Assembly (NCBI GenBank): GCA_040775095.1 | Contig: JAXGTD010000005.1 | Span: forward strand, 1 to 64,000 | Reading direction: 5' to 3' | Length of the DNA: 64,000 nucleotides | Source of the DNA: JAXGTD01 sp040775095 | GTDB lineage: Bacteria > Pseudomonadota > Gammaproteobacteria > Chromatiales > Chromatiaceae | The notes under the pieces: generated by a model | Database searches by the model: none | The model's input: only the letters and a program-made list of their open reading frames with translations | Told to the model about the DNA's origin: nothing | Made by a program: the position numbers and the translations under genes | Part shown: piece after piece, positions 26,795 to 35,195 of the stretch | Layout of the letters: each line of letters starts with the position of its first letter | Position numbering within the stretch: position 1 is the stretch's first letter

Positions 26795-29392
26795 ATGCCA
26801 GCCCCCAATTCCGTCGCCATGCTCAATCAGGCGCGACTGATCGATAGTTATCTGCCACCGCCCGAGAGTTTCGACGAGATGCGGGACGGCGAAGGGGCGC
26901 TGCGCCCGCATTGGCAGTACCTGCTCGATGCCCTGCGCAAGCTCGGCCCACCGGAGATCGACCTGCGCTGGCGCGAGGCGCGCCGGCTGGTGCGCGACAA
27001 CGGTGTCACCTACAACGTCTACGGGGATCCGCGCGGCATGTCGCGCCCGTGGGAGTTGGACCCCCTGCCGTTGCTGCTGCGTGGTGAGGAATGGGCCGAG
27101 CTCGAGCGCGGTCTGATCCAGCGCGCGGAGTTGCTCAACCAGATCCTGCTGGACCTCTACGGCCCACGCAGCCTCATTGAAAAGGGTCTGATCCCGGCCG
27201 AGCTGGTGGACGGCTATTCGGGCTATCTGCTGCCCTGCTTCGGCGTCGATGTGGCCGGCCAGCGTCCACTGATGCTCTACAGCGCCGACCTCACCCGCGA
27301 CGCCGGGGGCCATTGGCGGGTGATCGGCGATCGCACGCAGACCCCATCCGGCGCCGGCTACGCGCTCGAGAATCGGGTCGTGCTCTCGCGGGTGCTGCCG
27401 AGTCTGTTCCGAGACTCGCACGTGCATCGACTCGCCGGTTTTTTCCGCTCCATCCGCCGCACGATGATCCAGCTCGCCCCGCGCCACGAGGATCTCGCGC
27501 GCGTGGCGGTGCTCACACCCGGGCCGAGCAATGAGGCCTATTTCGAGCACGCCTATCTGGCCAACTACCTCGGCTACAGCCTGGTCCAGGGCGCCGACCT
27601 CTCGGTGCGCGACGGGGCGTTGTGGCTGCGCACCCTGGGCCGGCTCGAACGCATCGACGCGCTGGTGCGCCGCGTCGACGACCTGTGGTGCGACCCCCTG
27701 GAGCTACGCGAGGACTCGCTGCTCGGCGTGCCTGGTCTGCTGCAGGCAGTTCGCGCGGGGAACCTCACCGTGGGCAACGCGCTGGGCAGCGGGGTGCTCG
27801 AGCATCCCGGACTGATGGCCTTCCTGCCGGCACTGTGCGAGCACCTGCTCGGCGAGGCACTGCAACTGCCGCATCTGCGCACCTGGTGGTGCGGTAACCG
27901 CGCCGATCTCGACTTCGTCATGACCAACCTCGAGAACCTGGTCATCAAGCCCGCCGGCAATCGCGCCGGCCAGCGCTGCCTGTTCGGCCGTTCGCTGCCC
28001 GCCGCCGAGCGCGATGCCCTGCGGGCGGCCATTCGCGCCGAGCCGCACCTGTACGTGGCCCAGGAGGAGGTCAAGCCATCCACGGCGCCGGCCTATATCG
28101 ATGGGCGCATCTCGCCGCGCCCATTCGTGTTGCGCAGCTTCCTGGTCGCCGAGGAAGAGGGCTATGCAGTGATGCCCGGCGGACTGGGCCGGGTGGCGCT
28201 GGAGCAGGACACACCGATGGTGTCGAACCAGCTCGGCGGCCTTGGCAAGGACACCTGGGTCCTCGCGACCGAACCGGAGCGCCAGGAGACCCTGCTGGTC
28301 GGCAACGACCGCGCCACGCCGGCGGTGGTGCATGAGAGCGAGGTCTCCTCGCGCGTGGCCGACAACCTGTTCTGGATCGGTCGCTACGCCGAGCGTGCCG
28401 AGGGGCTGGTGCGACTGCTGCGCGTGAGCATCATCAAGCTCACCGAGCGCGGGGGCATCGGCGCGGCGCCGGATGAAGGCGACTGTTGCCCGCATCTGCT
28501 CGAGGCGCTCACGAACCAGACCCAGACATTCCCGGGATTTGTTGGTGACGGCTGCGCCGAACGACTGGCTGATCCCACCCCCGAGATGCTCTCCCTGATC
28601 ACCGATATCGAGCGCGTCGGCAGCCTGCCGCAGACCCTGCAAGCCCTCGGACAGGCGGCGTGGTCGGTACGCGACCGGCTCTCCAATGACACCTGGCGCG
28701 TCGTAAACGACATCGAGAAACGCTTGCAGACGCTGACCCACTATCCACCCCAGGCGCTGAGCGGCGCGCTGGACGTCCTCGACCCGCTGATCACCTCGCT
28801 GGTGGCATTCTCCGCGTTGACCCACGAGAACATGACGCACAACGAGGGCTGGCATTTCCTCGAGACCGGACGGCGGCTGGAGCGCGGCGCCAGCACCGCG
28901 ATGCTGCTGCAGTCGACACTGGTGCCGGTGTGCCCGGAGCAGGAAGAGACGCTGTTGATCGAGGCCGTGCTCGGCATCACCGACAGTCTGATCACCTATC
29001 GACGTCGCTACCAGGCGGGGACCCGGGTCGGTGCCTTGCTCGATCTGGTGTTCCAGGACGAGGGCAATCCGCGCTCTTTGGCATATCAGATCGTGCAGTT
29101 GGAGCGACTCGTCGACGAGATGCCGCGCGAGGGGCTCGGCTCGGGGCGTACGCCGGCCCAGAAGCGGATATTGCAGCTGCTCTCGGACCTGCGCCTGGCC
29201 GAGCTCGACCAGCTCGCGCAACTGGGTGCCGACGGCGGGCGGCGCGACGCCTTGGCCGACGTGCTCGGGCGCGTCCAGGTGGGGATCGCGGAGCTGTCCA
29301 ACGCCCTGACCGCGCAGTACTTCCGCCACGAGGAGCAACCACACAATCTGATCGAGCATCGGCACGTTACCAGCGCCGGAACCGGCCGATGA
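26795..29392 (+). CDS. Circularly permuted ATP-grasp ligase fused to alpha-E domain
   Basis: An 865-residue fusion. Residues about 1-490 form the circularly permuted type-2 ATP-grasp unit (former DUF404/DUF407) with NGVTYNVYGDP, GPSNEAYFEHAYLANYLG, LVIKPAGNRAG and AQEEVKPS. From about 515 the alpha-helical alpha-E domain (DUF403) begins, VADNLFWIGRYAERAEGLVRLLR. In many genomes the two are separate adjacent genes. Family knowledge predicts an amide-forming ligase that makes or attaches a small peptide or amine; the product is unknown. The stop overlaps the transglutaminase start (ATGA), so the two are translationally coupled. Confidence 0.92.
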   Translation: MPAPNSVAMLNQARLIDSYLPPPESFDEMRDGEGALRPHWQYLLDALRKLGPPEIDLRWREARRLVRDNGVTYNVYGDPRGMSRPWELDPLPLLLRGEEWAELERGLIQRAELLNQILLDLYGPRSLIEKGLIPAELVDGYSGYLLPCFGVDVAGQRPLMLYSADLTRDAGGHWRVIGDRTQTPSGAGYALENRVVLSRVLPSLFRDSHVHRLAGFFRSIRRTMIQLAPRHEDLARVAVLTPGPSNEAYFEHAYLANYLGYSLVQGADLSVRDGALWLRTLGRLERIDALVRRVDDLWCDPLELREDSLLGVPGLLQAVRAGNLTVGNALGSGVLEHPGLMAFLPALCEHLLGEALQLPHLRTWWCGNRADLDFVMTNLENLVIKPAGNRAGQRCLFGRSLPAAERDALRAAIRAEPHLYVAQEEVKPSTAPAYIDGRISPRPFVLRSFLVAEEEGYAVMPGGLGRVALEQDTPMVSNQLGGLGKDTWVLATEPERQETLLVGNDRATPAVVHESEVSSRVADNLFWIGRYAERAEGLVRLLRVSIIKLTERGGIGAAPDEGDCCPHLLEALTNQTQTFPGFVGDGCAERLADPTPEMLSLITDIERVGSLPQTLQALGQAAWSVRDRLSNDTWRVVNDIEKRLQTLTHYPPQALSGALDVLDPLITSLVAFSALTHENMTHNEGWHFLETGRRLERGASTAMLLQSTLVPVCPEQEETLLIEAVLGITDSLITYRRRYQAGTRVGALLDLVFQDEGNPRSLAYQIVQLERLVDEMPREGLGSGRTPAQKRILQLLSDLRLAELDQLAQLGADGGRRDALADVLGRVQVGIAELSNALTAQYFRHEEQPHNLIEHRHVTSAGTGR

Positions 29393-30285
29393 GATACCGT
29401 ATCAGTCACGTCACCCGCTATGCCTACGGGGACCCGGTCTCGCTCTGCCACAGTATTGCCCACCTCAAGCCCCGCAACACCGACTTCCAGCGGTGCCTGA
29501 GCACCGGCGTGCGGGTCTCGCCCTGGCCCTCGGTGGCGCGCGAGCATCGCGACCTGTTCGGCAACCGGGTCAACTATTTCTCGATCCAGCAGGCCCACTC
29601 CACACTGGAGATCACCGCCACCAGCGAGCTGGAGATGACGCCGCCGACGCTGCCGGCCCTGTCCAACACCCTGCCCTGGGAGCAGATGCGCGAGCGGCTG
29701 CGCGAGGGTCGCGATCCGGACAGTATTGCCGCGCGCATCTTCACGTTGCCCTCTCCCGCGATCCCGCGTTCGCCCGCCGCGACCGACTACGCCCGGATCT
29801 CGTTCAGCCCCGGGCGGCCGATCCTGGAGGCCGCCACCGAGCTGATGGGACGCATCTTCACCGAGTTCGAGTACGACCCCTCTTTCACCACCGTGGCCAC
29901 ACCCCTGAGCCAGGTCCTGGAGCATCGTCGGGGCGTCTGCCAGGATTTCGCGCATCTGGCCATCGCCGGCCTGCGGGGTCTCGGCCTCGCGGCACGTTAT
30001 GTCAGCGGGTACCTCGAGACGCTCCCCCCCCCCGGGGAGGTCAAGTTGCGCGGCGCCGATGCCTCCCACGCCTGGTTCTCACTATTCATCCCTGGCCAGG
30101 ACTGGCCGAACAATGGCTGGGTGGACTTTGATCCGACCAACGACTGCCTCATCCACGAGCAGCACATCACCACGGCGATCGGCCGCGACTACCAGGACGT
30201 CACGCCGGTGCGCGGCGTCTTCTACGGCGGTGGCGAGCACCAGCTGACCATCGCGGTGGACGTGGACCGGGTGCCTCCGGCCTGA
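29389..30285 (+). CDS. Transglutaminase-like cysteine protease-fold protein
   Basis: 298 residues: bacterial transglutaminase-like N-terminal beta domain (MRYRISHVTRYAYGDPV) and catalytic transglutaminase core with the triad Cys184 (RRGVCQDFAHL), His227 (ASHAWFSLF) and Asp about 246-248 (VDFDPTND). Proteins of this kind co-occur with the permuted ATP-grasp/alpha-E ligase, and are predicted to cleave or transfer the peptide or amide made by it. No signal peptide, so the product is likely cytoplasmic. It overlaps the upstream ligase gene by four bases. Confidence 0.92.
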   Translation: MRYRISHVTRYAYGDPVSLCHSIAHLKPRNTDFQRCLSTGVRVSPWPSVAREHRDLFGNRVNYFSIQQAHSTLEITATSELEMTPPTLPALSNTLPWEQMRERLREGRDPDSIAARIFTLPSPAIPRSPAATDYARISFSPGRPILEAATELMGRIFTEFEYDPSFTTVATPLSQVLEHRRGVCQDFAHLAIAGLRGLGLAARYVSGYLETLPPPGEVKLRGADASHAWFSLFIPGQDWPNNGWVDFDPTNDCLIHEQHITTAIGRDYQDVTPVRGVFYGGGEHQLTIAVDVDRVPPA

Positions 30286-30417
30286 GGCCGCGGCATGAGG
30301 TGAGCCGGCGCAACCCATGTCCGCGCGACCAGGACGGTAGCCCGCATCACGCCCATGGCGGTCGACGGCCGTTACCAGAATCATAGAGGGCGCCGCCGGC
30401 ACCCACGGAGCCACGCC

Positions 30418-30984
30418 ATGTCCCTGATCATCCTTCTCGCCGTCATGCTCGTCATCGCGTTGTACGCCACCGCGATCTACAACCATCTGGTTCAGCTCAA
30501 GCACAGCGTGGCCAAGACCTGGTCGAACATCGACGTTGCACTCAAGCAGCGCCACGATGAGCTTCCCAAGCTGATCGCCGTGTGCAAGCAGTACATGCAA
30601 TACGAGCAGGAGACCCTCGAGCGGGTGGTGCAGGCACGCGGGCGGGTGCACGAGGCACGCACCCGCCGCGATATCCGTGAGCTGGGCGACGCCGAGGGGG
30701 CGTTGCGAATCGATCTCGACCGGTTGCTGATGCTGGCCGAAAACTATCCCGAGCTGAAGGCGAACCAGCCATTTCAGCAGCTCAGTCAGCGCATCTCCGG
30801 GCTCGAGGACACCATCGCCGATCGCCGCGAGCTCTACAACGAGAGCGCCAACCTGAACAACATCCGTATCGAGCAGTTCCCCGATGCCCTGATCGCACGG
30901 CTGTTCGCCTTCCGCCCGTTCGAGCTGCTCGAGTTCGCCGACGCCCGCGCGGATGTGGACGTGGCCGGGCTCTTCGCCCGCTAG
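30418..30984 (+). CDS. lemA: LemA family membrane protein
   Basis: 188 residues with an N-terminal transmembrane helix (SLIILLAVMLVIALYATAIYN) followed by a long helical domain with the LemA signatures NHLVQLKHSVAKTWSNIDVALKQRHDELPKLI, QRISGLEDTIADRRELYNE and N-x-RIEQFPDALIARLFAFR. The fold is an anchored helical bundle of unknown function. It is paired with the downstream GIDE protein, a combination seen in many bacteria. The gene is 132 bp after the transglutaminase. Confidence 0.92.
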   Translation: MSLIILLAVMLVIALYATAIYNHLVQLKHSVAKTWSNIDVALKQRHDELPKLIAVCKQYMQYEQETLERVVQARGRVHEARTRRDIRELGDAEGALRIDLDRLLMLAENYPELKANQPFQQLSQRISGLEDTIADRRELYNESANLNNIRIEQFPDALIARLFAFRPFELLEFADARADVDVAGLFAR

Positions 30985-31026
30985 CCCGAGCGGCACGATC
31001 GGCCAGGCGGCGGCGACCCGGTCCCC

Positions 31027-31956
31027 GTGCTCGATGCCTTCTCCCAGGCGGTCGTCGACGCCAGTCCGGCCGGCTTCTGGGTTGGCAGCGGCATCGCGGC
31101 CATCGCGGCGGTCTTCACGCTACGCCTGGGCCTGCGCGCGTTCTCCAACCTGCGCGTCGTCCTCGACACGCCAACGGCCAAGATCCGCTCCGCCGCCCAG
31201 GGCCAGTTGGAGCTGCAGGGCCATGCCCACCCCGATCGCGAGCCGCTTGCGGCCAGGCTCACGGGCATCCCCTGCGTCTGGTACCGCTATCGCATCGAGG
31301 AACGACGCCGGAGCGGCAAACACGAGAACTGGATCACCGTCGAGAAGGGCGACGCCAAACGCCCGTTCCTGCTCGATGACGGAACAGGGCGCTGCCTGGT
31401 CGAGCCCACCGGCGCCGACCTGCACTGCCGCGACCACGATCGTTGGTACAGCGGCAGGCGGGGCGGATCGCCGAACGCCCCCTCCGGCGCCGGTTGGCCG
31501 GGGCTCTTCGCGGGTCGTCGGCGCTACCGCATGAGCGAGGAGCGCATCGCCCCGGGCGCGTATGTCTACGTGATGGGCCACTTCGAGACCCCTCGCCGCG
31601 GCGTGCGCCAACGCCAGCAACTGACCCGGCAGCTGCTCTCGCAATGGAAGCGGGATCCGGAGCGCATGCGCGCCTTCGACCTCGACGGCGACAACCAGAT
31701 CAGTCCCGATGAATGGGAACAGGCCCGCGACGTCGCGCAACGCGTCGCCGCCCTCGGCGAGCAGCGCATCAGCGCGCAGGCGCCGCAATCACGGATCACG
31801 CGCGGCCCGGATCCACGCCACCCGTTCGTGATCTCGACCGAGGGAGAAGAGGCGTTGGTAACGAGGTTGCGCCTGCGCAGCCTTGGCGGCACGGCCATCG
31901 GTGTGCTGATGGCCGCCGTCACGGCCTTCGCCCTGCTTGCACGCTGGGTCCGATGA
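31027..31956 (+). CDS. GIDE-domain membrane protein with an EF-hand-like loop
   Basis: 309 residues from a GTG start at 31027. N-terminal membrane helix (about 18-35), a GIDE/BAM-type domain related to that of the mitochondrial ubiquitin ligase MULAN (IPCVWYRYRIEE...GDAKRPFLLDDGTGRCLVEPTGAD, then AYVYVMGHFET), and a C-terminal helix (287-305). There is no RING finger. Between the GIDE core and the last helix lies D218-L-D-G-D-N-Q-I-S-P-D-E229, which fits the 12-residue EF-hand calcium loop (acidic at 1, 3, 5, 12, Ile at 8). The function of the bacterial GIDE group is unknown; it is typically adjacent to LemA, as here. Confidence 0.85.
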   Translation: MLDAFSQAVVDASPAGFWVGSGIAAIAAVFTLRLGLRAFSNLRVVLDTPTAKIRSAAQGQLELQGHAHPDREPLAARLTGIPCVWYRYRIEERRRSGKHENWITVEKGDAKRPFLLDDGTGRCLVEPTGADLHCRDHDRWYSGRRGGSPNAPSGAGWPGLFAGRRRYRMSEERIAPGAYVYVMGHFETPRRGVRQRQQLTRQLLSQWKRDPERMRAFDLDGDNQISPDEWEQARDVAQRVAALGEQRISAQAPQSRITRGPDPRHPFVISTEGEEALVTRLRLRSLGGTAIGVLMAAVTAFALLARWVR

Positions 31957-31970
31957 GGGGCCGATCCCGG

Positions 31971-32621
31971 TCAGACAGGGGGCCCGGACGAGCGGACCCG
32001 CGCCCCCAACGCCGCGGCGATGAGCTCGGCGAGGCGCTCGCCGATGGCCGAGCTGTCCACCGGCCCCACCAGGTCAACCAGGCGGGTCACCGCAAGCCCG
32101 GCATGACCACAGGGGTTGATACGCGCAAAGGGCGCGAGGTCCAGATTCAGGTTCAGCGACAAGCCGTGGTAACTGCAGCCGCGGCGAACCCGTAGTCCGA
32201 GCGCGGCGATCTTGGCGCCCTCGACATAGACCCCCGGGGCATCGGTGCGCGCCCGCGAGTCGACCCCGTGCTCCGCCAGCAGGTCCACCACCGCCTGCTC
32301 CAGCAGATTCACCAGGCGTTTCACGCCAATGCCGGCGCGACGCAGGTCGAGCAACAGGTAGGCGATCAACTGTCCGGGGCCGTGGTAGGTGACCTGTCCC
32401 CCGCGATCGGTCTGGATCACGGGGATGGGGCCGGGATCGAGCAGGTGTATCAGGCGACCGGCCTGACCGAGCGTGAACAACGGCGGGTGCTCCAGAAGCC
32501 ACAGCTCATCGGGGGTATCGGGGCCACGCCGGTCGGTGAGCTGCTGCATCGCCCGCCACGTCGGCAGATAGTCGCGGCGGCCGAGGTGGCGCACGTACAG
32601 GTCCCTGCCCGGCTCGTTCAA
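31971..32621 (-). CDS. lipB: Octanoyltransferase (lipoate synthesis)
   Basis: Transfers octanoyl from ACP to lipoyl domains, preparing the substrate for LipA. 216 residues with GGQVTYHGPGQLIAYLLLD, catalytic region with lysine in GAKIAALGLRVRRG and cysteine in INPCGHAGLAVT. It starts with TTG at 32621, chosen because it gives RDLYVRHLGRRDY, the family N-terminus. Preceded by the ybeD-like gene by about 70 bp. lipA does not follow; the next gene is convergent. Confidence 0.94.
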   Translation of the reverse strand: MNEPGRDLYVRHLGRRDYLPTWRAMQQLTDRRGPDTPDELWLLEHPPLFTLGQAGRLIHLLDPGPIPVIQTDRGGQVTYHGPGQLIAYLLLDLRRAGIGVKRLVNLLEQAVVDLLAEHGVDSRARTDAPGVYVEGAKIAALGLRVRRGCSYHGLSLNLNLDLAPFARINPCGHAGLAVTRLVDLVGPVDSSAIGERLAELIAAALGARVRSSGPPV

Positions 32622-32693
32622 GCTGTTCGCCGCCCACGCCGGGAACCGGCCCGACCCCGTGCCCAGCTCCAGGGGCGCCGCGTAACACCAGGG

Positions 32694-32963
32694 TCACAAC
32701 GCATAGACGACCAGATCGTGCGCCGTGAGCTCCTGATAGATGGCGTCGAGCTGGTCCTTGCTGCTGGCCTCGATGACGACGGTGACCGCGAGCCATTTGC
32801 CCCCGCTGCTCACGCGCGTGCTGACCGCGGCGGTGTCGAAACCCGGCGCATGACGTTGGAGGATCTCGACGACGGCGGACTCGATCGCGCTGTCTGCCCG
32901 ACCCATGGCCTTGATCGGAAAGGGGCACGGGAATTCGAGCAGGGTCTCCTGCGGGTCAGGCAT
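32694..32963 (-). CDS. ybeD: DUF493/YbeD family protein
   Basis: 89-residue ACT-like alpha/beta protein with LLEFPCPFPIKAMGRA, SSGGKWLAVTVVIEASSKDQLDAIYQELTAHDLVVYAL. YbeD proteins sit between dacA and lipB in gammaproteobacteria and have been proposed to influence lipoate metabolism, without an established activity. ATG at 32963 overlaps the 3' end of the aminotransferase gene by eight bases. Confidence 0.92.
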   Translation of the reverse strand: MPDPQETLLEFPCPFPIKAMGRADSAIESAVVEILQRHAPGFDTAAVSTRVSSGGKWLAVTVVIEASSKDQLDAIYQELTAHDLVVYAL

Positions 32964-33836
32964 GATCTGCCTCCCCCATATCGGCCTTGTAGGCCTGGTA
33001 CAGCGCATCCAGGCGCCGCCACAGCGGACCCGGCCTGCCATCCCCGACCGGCGCGCCATCGAGTCGGGTCACCGGCATGATCTCGCGGGTGGAGCTGGTG
33101 ATCCAGACCTCGGTGGCGTTGCGCAGCGTCTCGACCGGAATGTCCCGCTCCCGCGTGGTCAGCCCCGCACCCGAGGCCAGCTCGAGCACCAGGTCGCGCG
33201 TGATCCCGGGCAGCAGTCGATGATCCTTCGGCGGGGTGAGAATGACATCGTCCTCGACGAGGAACAGATTGCTGGTGGACGCCTCCACCGCAAGACCGTC
33301 GCGGATCAGGATCGCCTCCTCGGCGCCGTTGTCCTCGGCCTCCTGACGCAAAAGCACGGCGGCCACCAGCGAGATGACCTTGAGGTCACAGCGCTGCCAG
33401 CGGGTGTCCTCACGCAGGATCGCGCGGACCCCGGACGCAACGACGGCCGGGTCACGGGGGCGCATCGGCCTGGCCATCGCGAACACGGTGGGCTCGCGGC
33501 GCTCCCCGAAGCGGTGATCGCGAACGGGCGCCGCACCACGGGTCACCTGGAGGTAGATCGCCTGATCGCGCCCCGGGGCCCCGGCCAGCAGCCTCGAGAA
33601 GATCTCCGACCATCTCGCCCGGGGGAGCGGATCTTCCATGCGGATGCCGCGCAGGCTGCGGCCAAGACGGGCCAGGCCAGGTGGTGCGCCTGGCGCAGCG
33701 GACGTCCGCCATAGGCGGGGATCACCTCATAGGCACCGTCGCCGAACAGGAACCCTCGGTCCATGACCGAGACCTTCGCCTCGTGCAGGGCGACGAAGGC
33801 ACCATTCAGATAGACCTCGGCTGGAGTCAGAACCAC
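32956..33836 (-). pseudogene. dat: D-amino acid (class IV) aminotransferase, frameshifted
   Basis: The N-terminal part (from a GTG at 33836: YLNGAFVALHEAKVSVMDRG, FLFGDGAYEVIPAYGGRPLR) and the C-terminal part (MEDPLPRARW... with PLP lysine in RCDLKVISLVAAVLL and VEASTSNLFLV) lie in different frames. They meet at TGGCC-TGGCC, minus strand, 33670-33680. Removing one 5-base copy restores HLARLGRSLRGIRMED, the normal family sequence. In its family the enzyme makes D-glutamate or D-alanine. As written the gene is disrupted, unless the second part is translated from the ATG at 33639. Could also be an assembly error. Confidence 0.8.
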
Positions 33837-34984
33837 TGCAGCACGGCGTCGACGGCGCGGCGCAGCAAGCCACCCTCGGCGACATCCCGCAGCGCGACCA
33901 GGGGTTCGCGCTTGATCTCGGTGTCGCCCCGCAATATCACGATCTCCCCCACCTGGTCGCCCTTGGACACCGGTGCGACGAGCTCGGCACCCTTCTCGAT
34001 ATGCGCCGAGAGGTCGTCGTACTTGCCGCGCGGAAAGGTCACGTAGAGATCGGAGGCCGGGCCCACTGGCAGATCGGTGACCTCGCCGGACCAGATGCGC
34101 AGGGTCTCCACCGGCTGATCGGCATCGTAGAGCTTGGCCGTCTCGAAGAACCGGAACCCGTAATTCAACAGGGCCAGGCTGTCGTTCGCGCGGGCCGACT
34201 CGCTGTCGGTCCCCATCACGACCGAGGTCAGTCGGTGGTCGTCACGCCTCGCCGACGCGACCAGACAGTAGCCCGCGGCCTGGGTATGCCCGGTCTTGAC
34301 CCCATCGACGCTGGGATCCAGGAACAGCAGCCGATTGCGGTTTCTCTGCGTAATACCGTTGTAGGTGAGCTCCGGCTCCGCGTACCAGGCGTAGTGGTCG
34401 GGAAACTCCGAGATACTCGCCTCCGTGACCTTGGCGATGTCGCGCGGGGTCGTGTAGTGATCGGGATGTGGCAGCCCGGTCGCGTTCATGAAGTGGGTGC
34501 TGGTCATGCCAAGCCGCGCGGCATGGCGGTTCATGAGCTCGGCGAATGTCTCCTCGGTTCCGGCGATGTGCTCGGCCAGGGCGACGCTGGCATCGTTCCC
34601 CGACTGGATGATCATGCCCTTGAGCAGATCCTCGAGCTTCACCTGCTTGCCGACCTCCACGAACATCTTCGAGCCGCCCGTGCGCCAGGCCTTCTCGCTG
34701 ATCAATACCTGGTCATCGAGCGAGAGCTTGCCCTTGGCCAGTTCCCGAAACACCACGTAGGCGGTCATGATCTTGGTCAGGCTGGCCGGTTCCAGGCGTG
34801 TGTCGGCCTCGGATTCGGCCAGCACCATGTGACTGTCGTGATCGATCAGCAGATATCCGCGGGCACCGAGTTGGGGGGGCTCCGGCAACGGGAGCTCGGT
34901 CGTCTGTTCCGCGCTCCGGGCGGGGAACGAAAACGTCAAGCCAAGCAACAGGACGGCAAGCAGGGGGTTTGCACGGGACATCAT
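33827..34984 (-). CDS. dacA: D-alanyl-D-alanine carboxypeptidase (PBP5/6 type)
   Basis: Trims the terminal D-Ala of peptidoglycan stem peptides in the periplasm. 385 residues with an N-terminal signal peptide (ANPLLAVLLLGLTFSFPARSA) and the catalytic motifs S68-L-T-K71, S-G-N in IQSGNDASVA and KTG in VDGVKTGHTQAAG. The C-terminal beta domain ends with an amphipathic segment (LRRAVDAVLQWF), as in membrane-anchored PBP5. Start at 34984; a second ATG follows directly. Its stop overlaps the start of the dat pseudogene by ten bases. Confidence 0.95.
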   Translation of the reverse strand: MMSRANPLLAVLLLGLTFSFPARSAEQTTELPLPEPPQLGARGYLLIDHDSHMVLAESEADTRLEPASLTKIMTAYVVFRELAKGKLSLDDQVLISEKAWRTGGSKMFVEVGKQVKLEDLLKGMIIQSGNDASVALAEHIAGTEETFAELMNRHAARLGMTSTHFMNATGLPHPDHYTTPRDIAKVTEASISEFPDHYAWYAEPELTYNGITQRNRNRLLFLDPSVDGVKTGHTQAAGYCLVASARRDDHRLTSVVMGTDSESARANDSLALLNYGFRFFETAKLYDADQPVETLRIWSGEVTDLPVGPASDLYVTFPRGKYDDLSAHIEKGAELVAPVSKGDQVGEIVILRGDTEIKREPLVALRDVAEGGLLRRAVDAVLQWF

Positions 34985-35195
34985 TCGATATGACCAGGAT
35001 CGGGATGGAGCGGATTTGCGGGTGGCGGACACCGGGGAGACCGACGCTCGCTCGGCGAGCCCCATTCTAACCCGTGCTCCCCCGCTTTGGCAGCGTTGCC
35101 CCATGGCGCCCGGCGCCGCTCGCGTACGGCAGTCACTCGCGGCGTCGGCAACCTGCATCATGGCACCGGCGCCGATGATCGCGCCGGGCTCCCAC

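Noticed and set aside
33540..33836. Short stand-alone gene for the first half of the aminotransferase
   Set aside because: Its tail after HHLA is not family-like and removing one 5-base repeat unit joins it to the second half, so one broken gene is the simpler reading.
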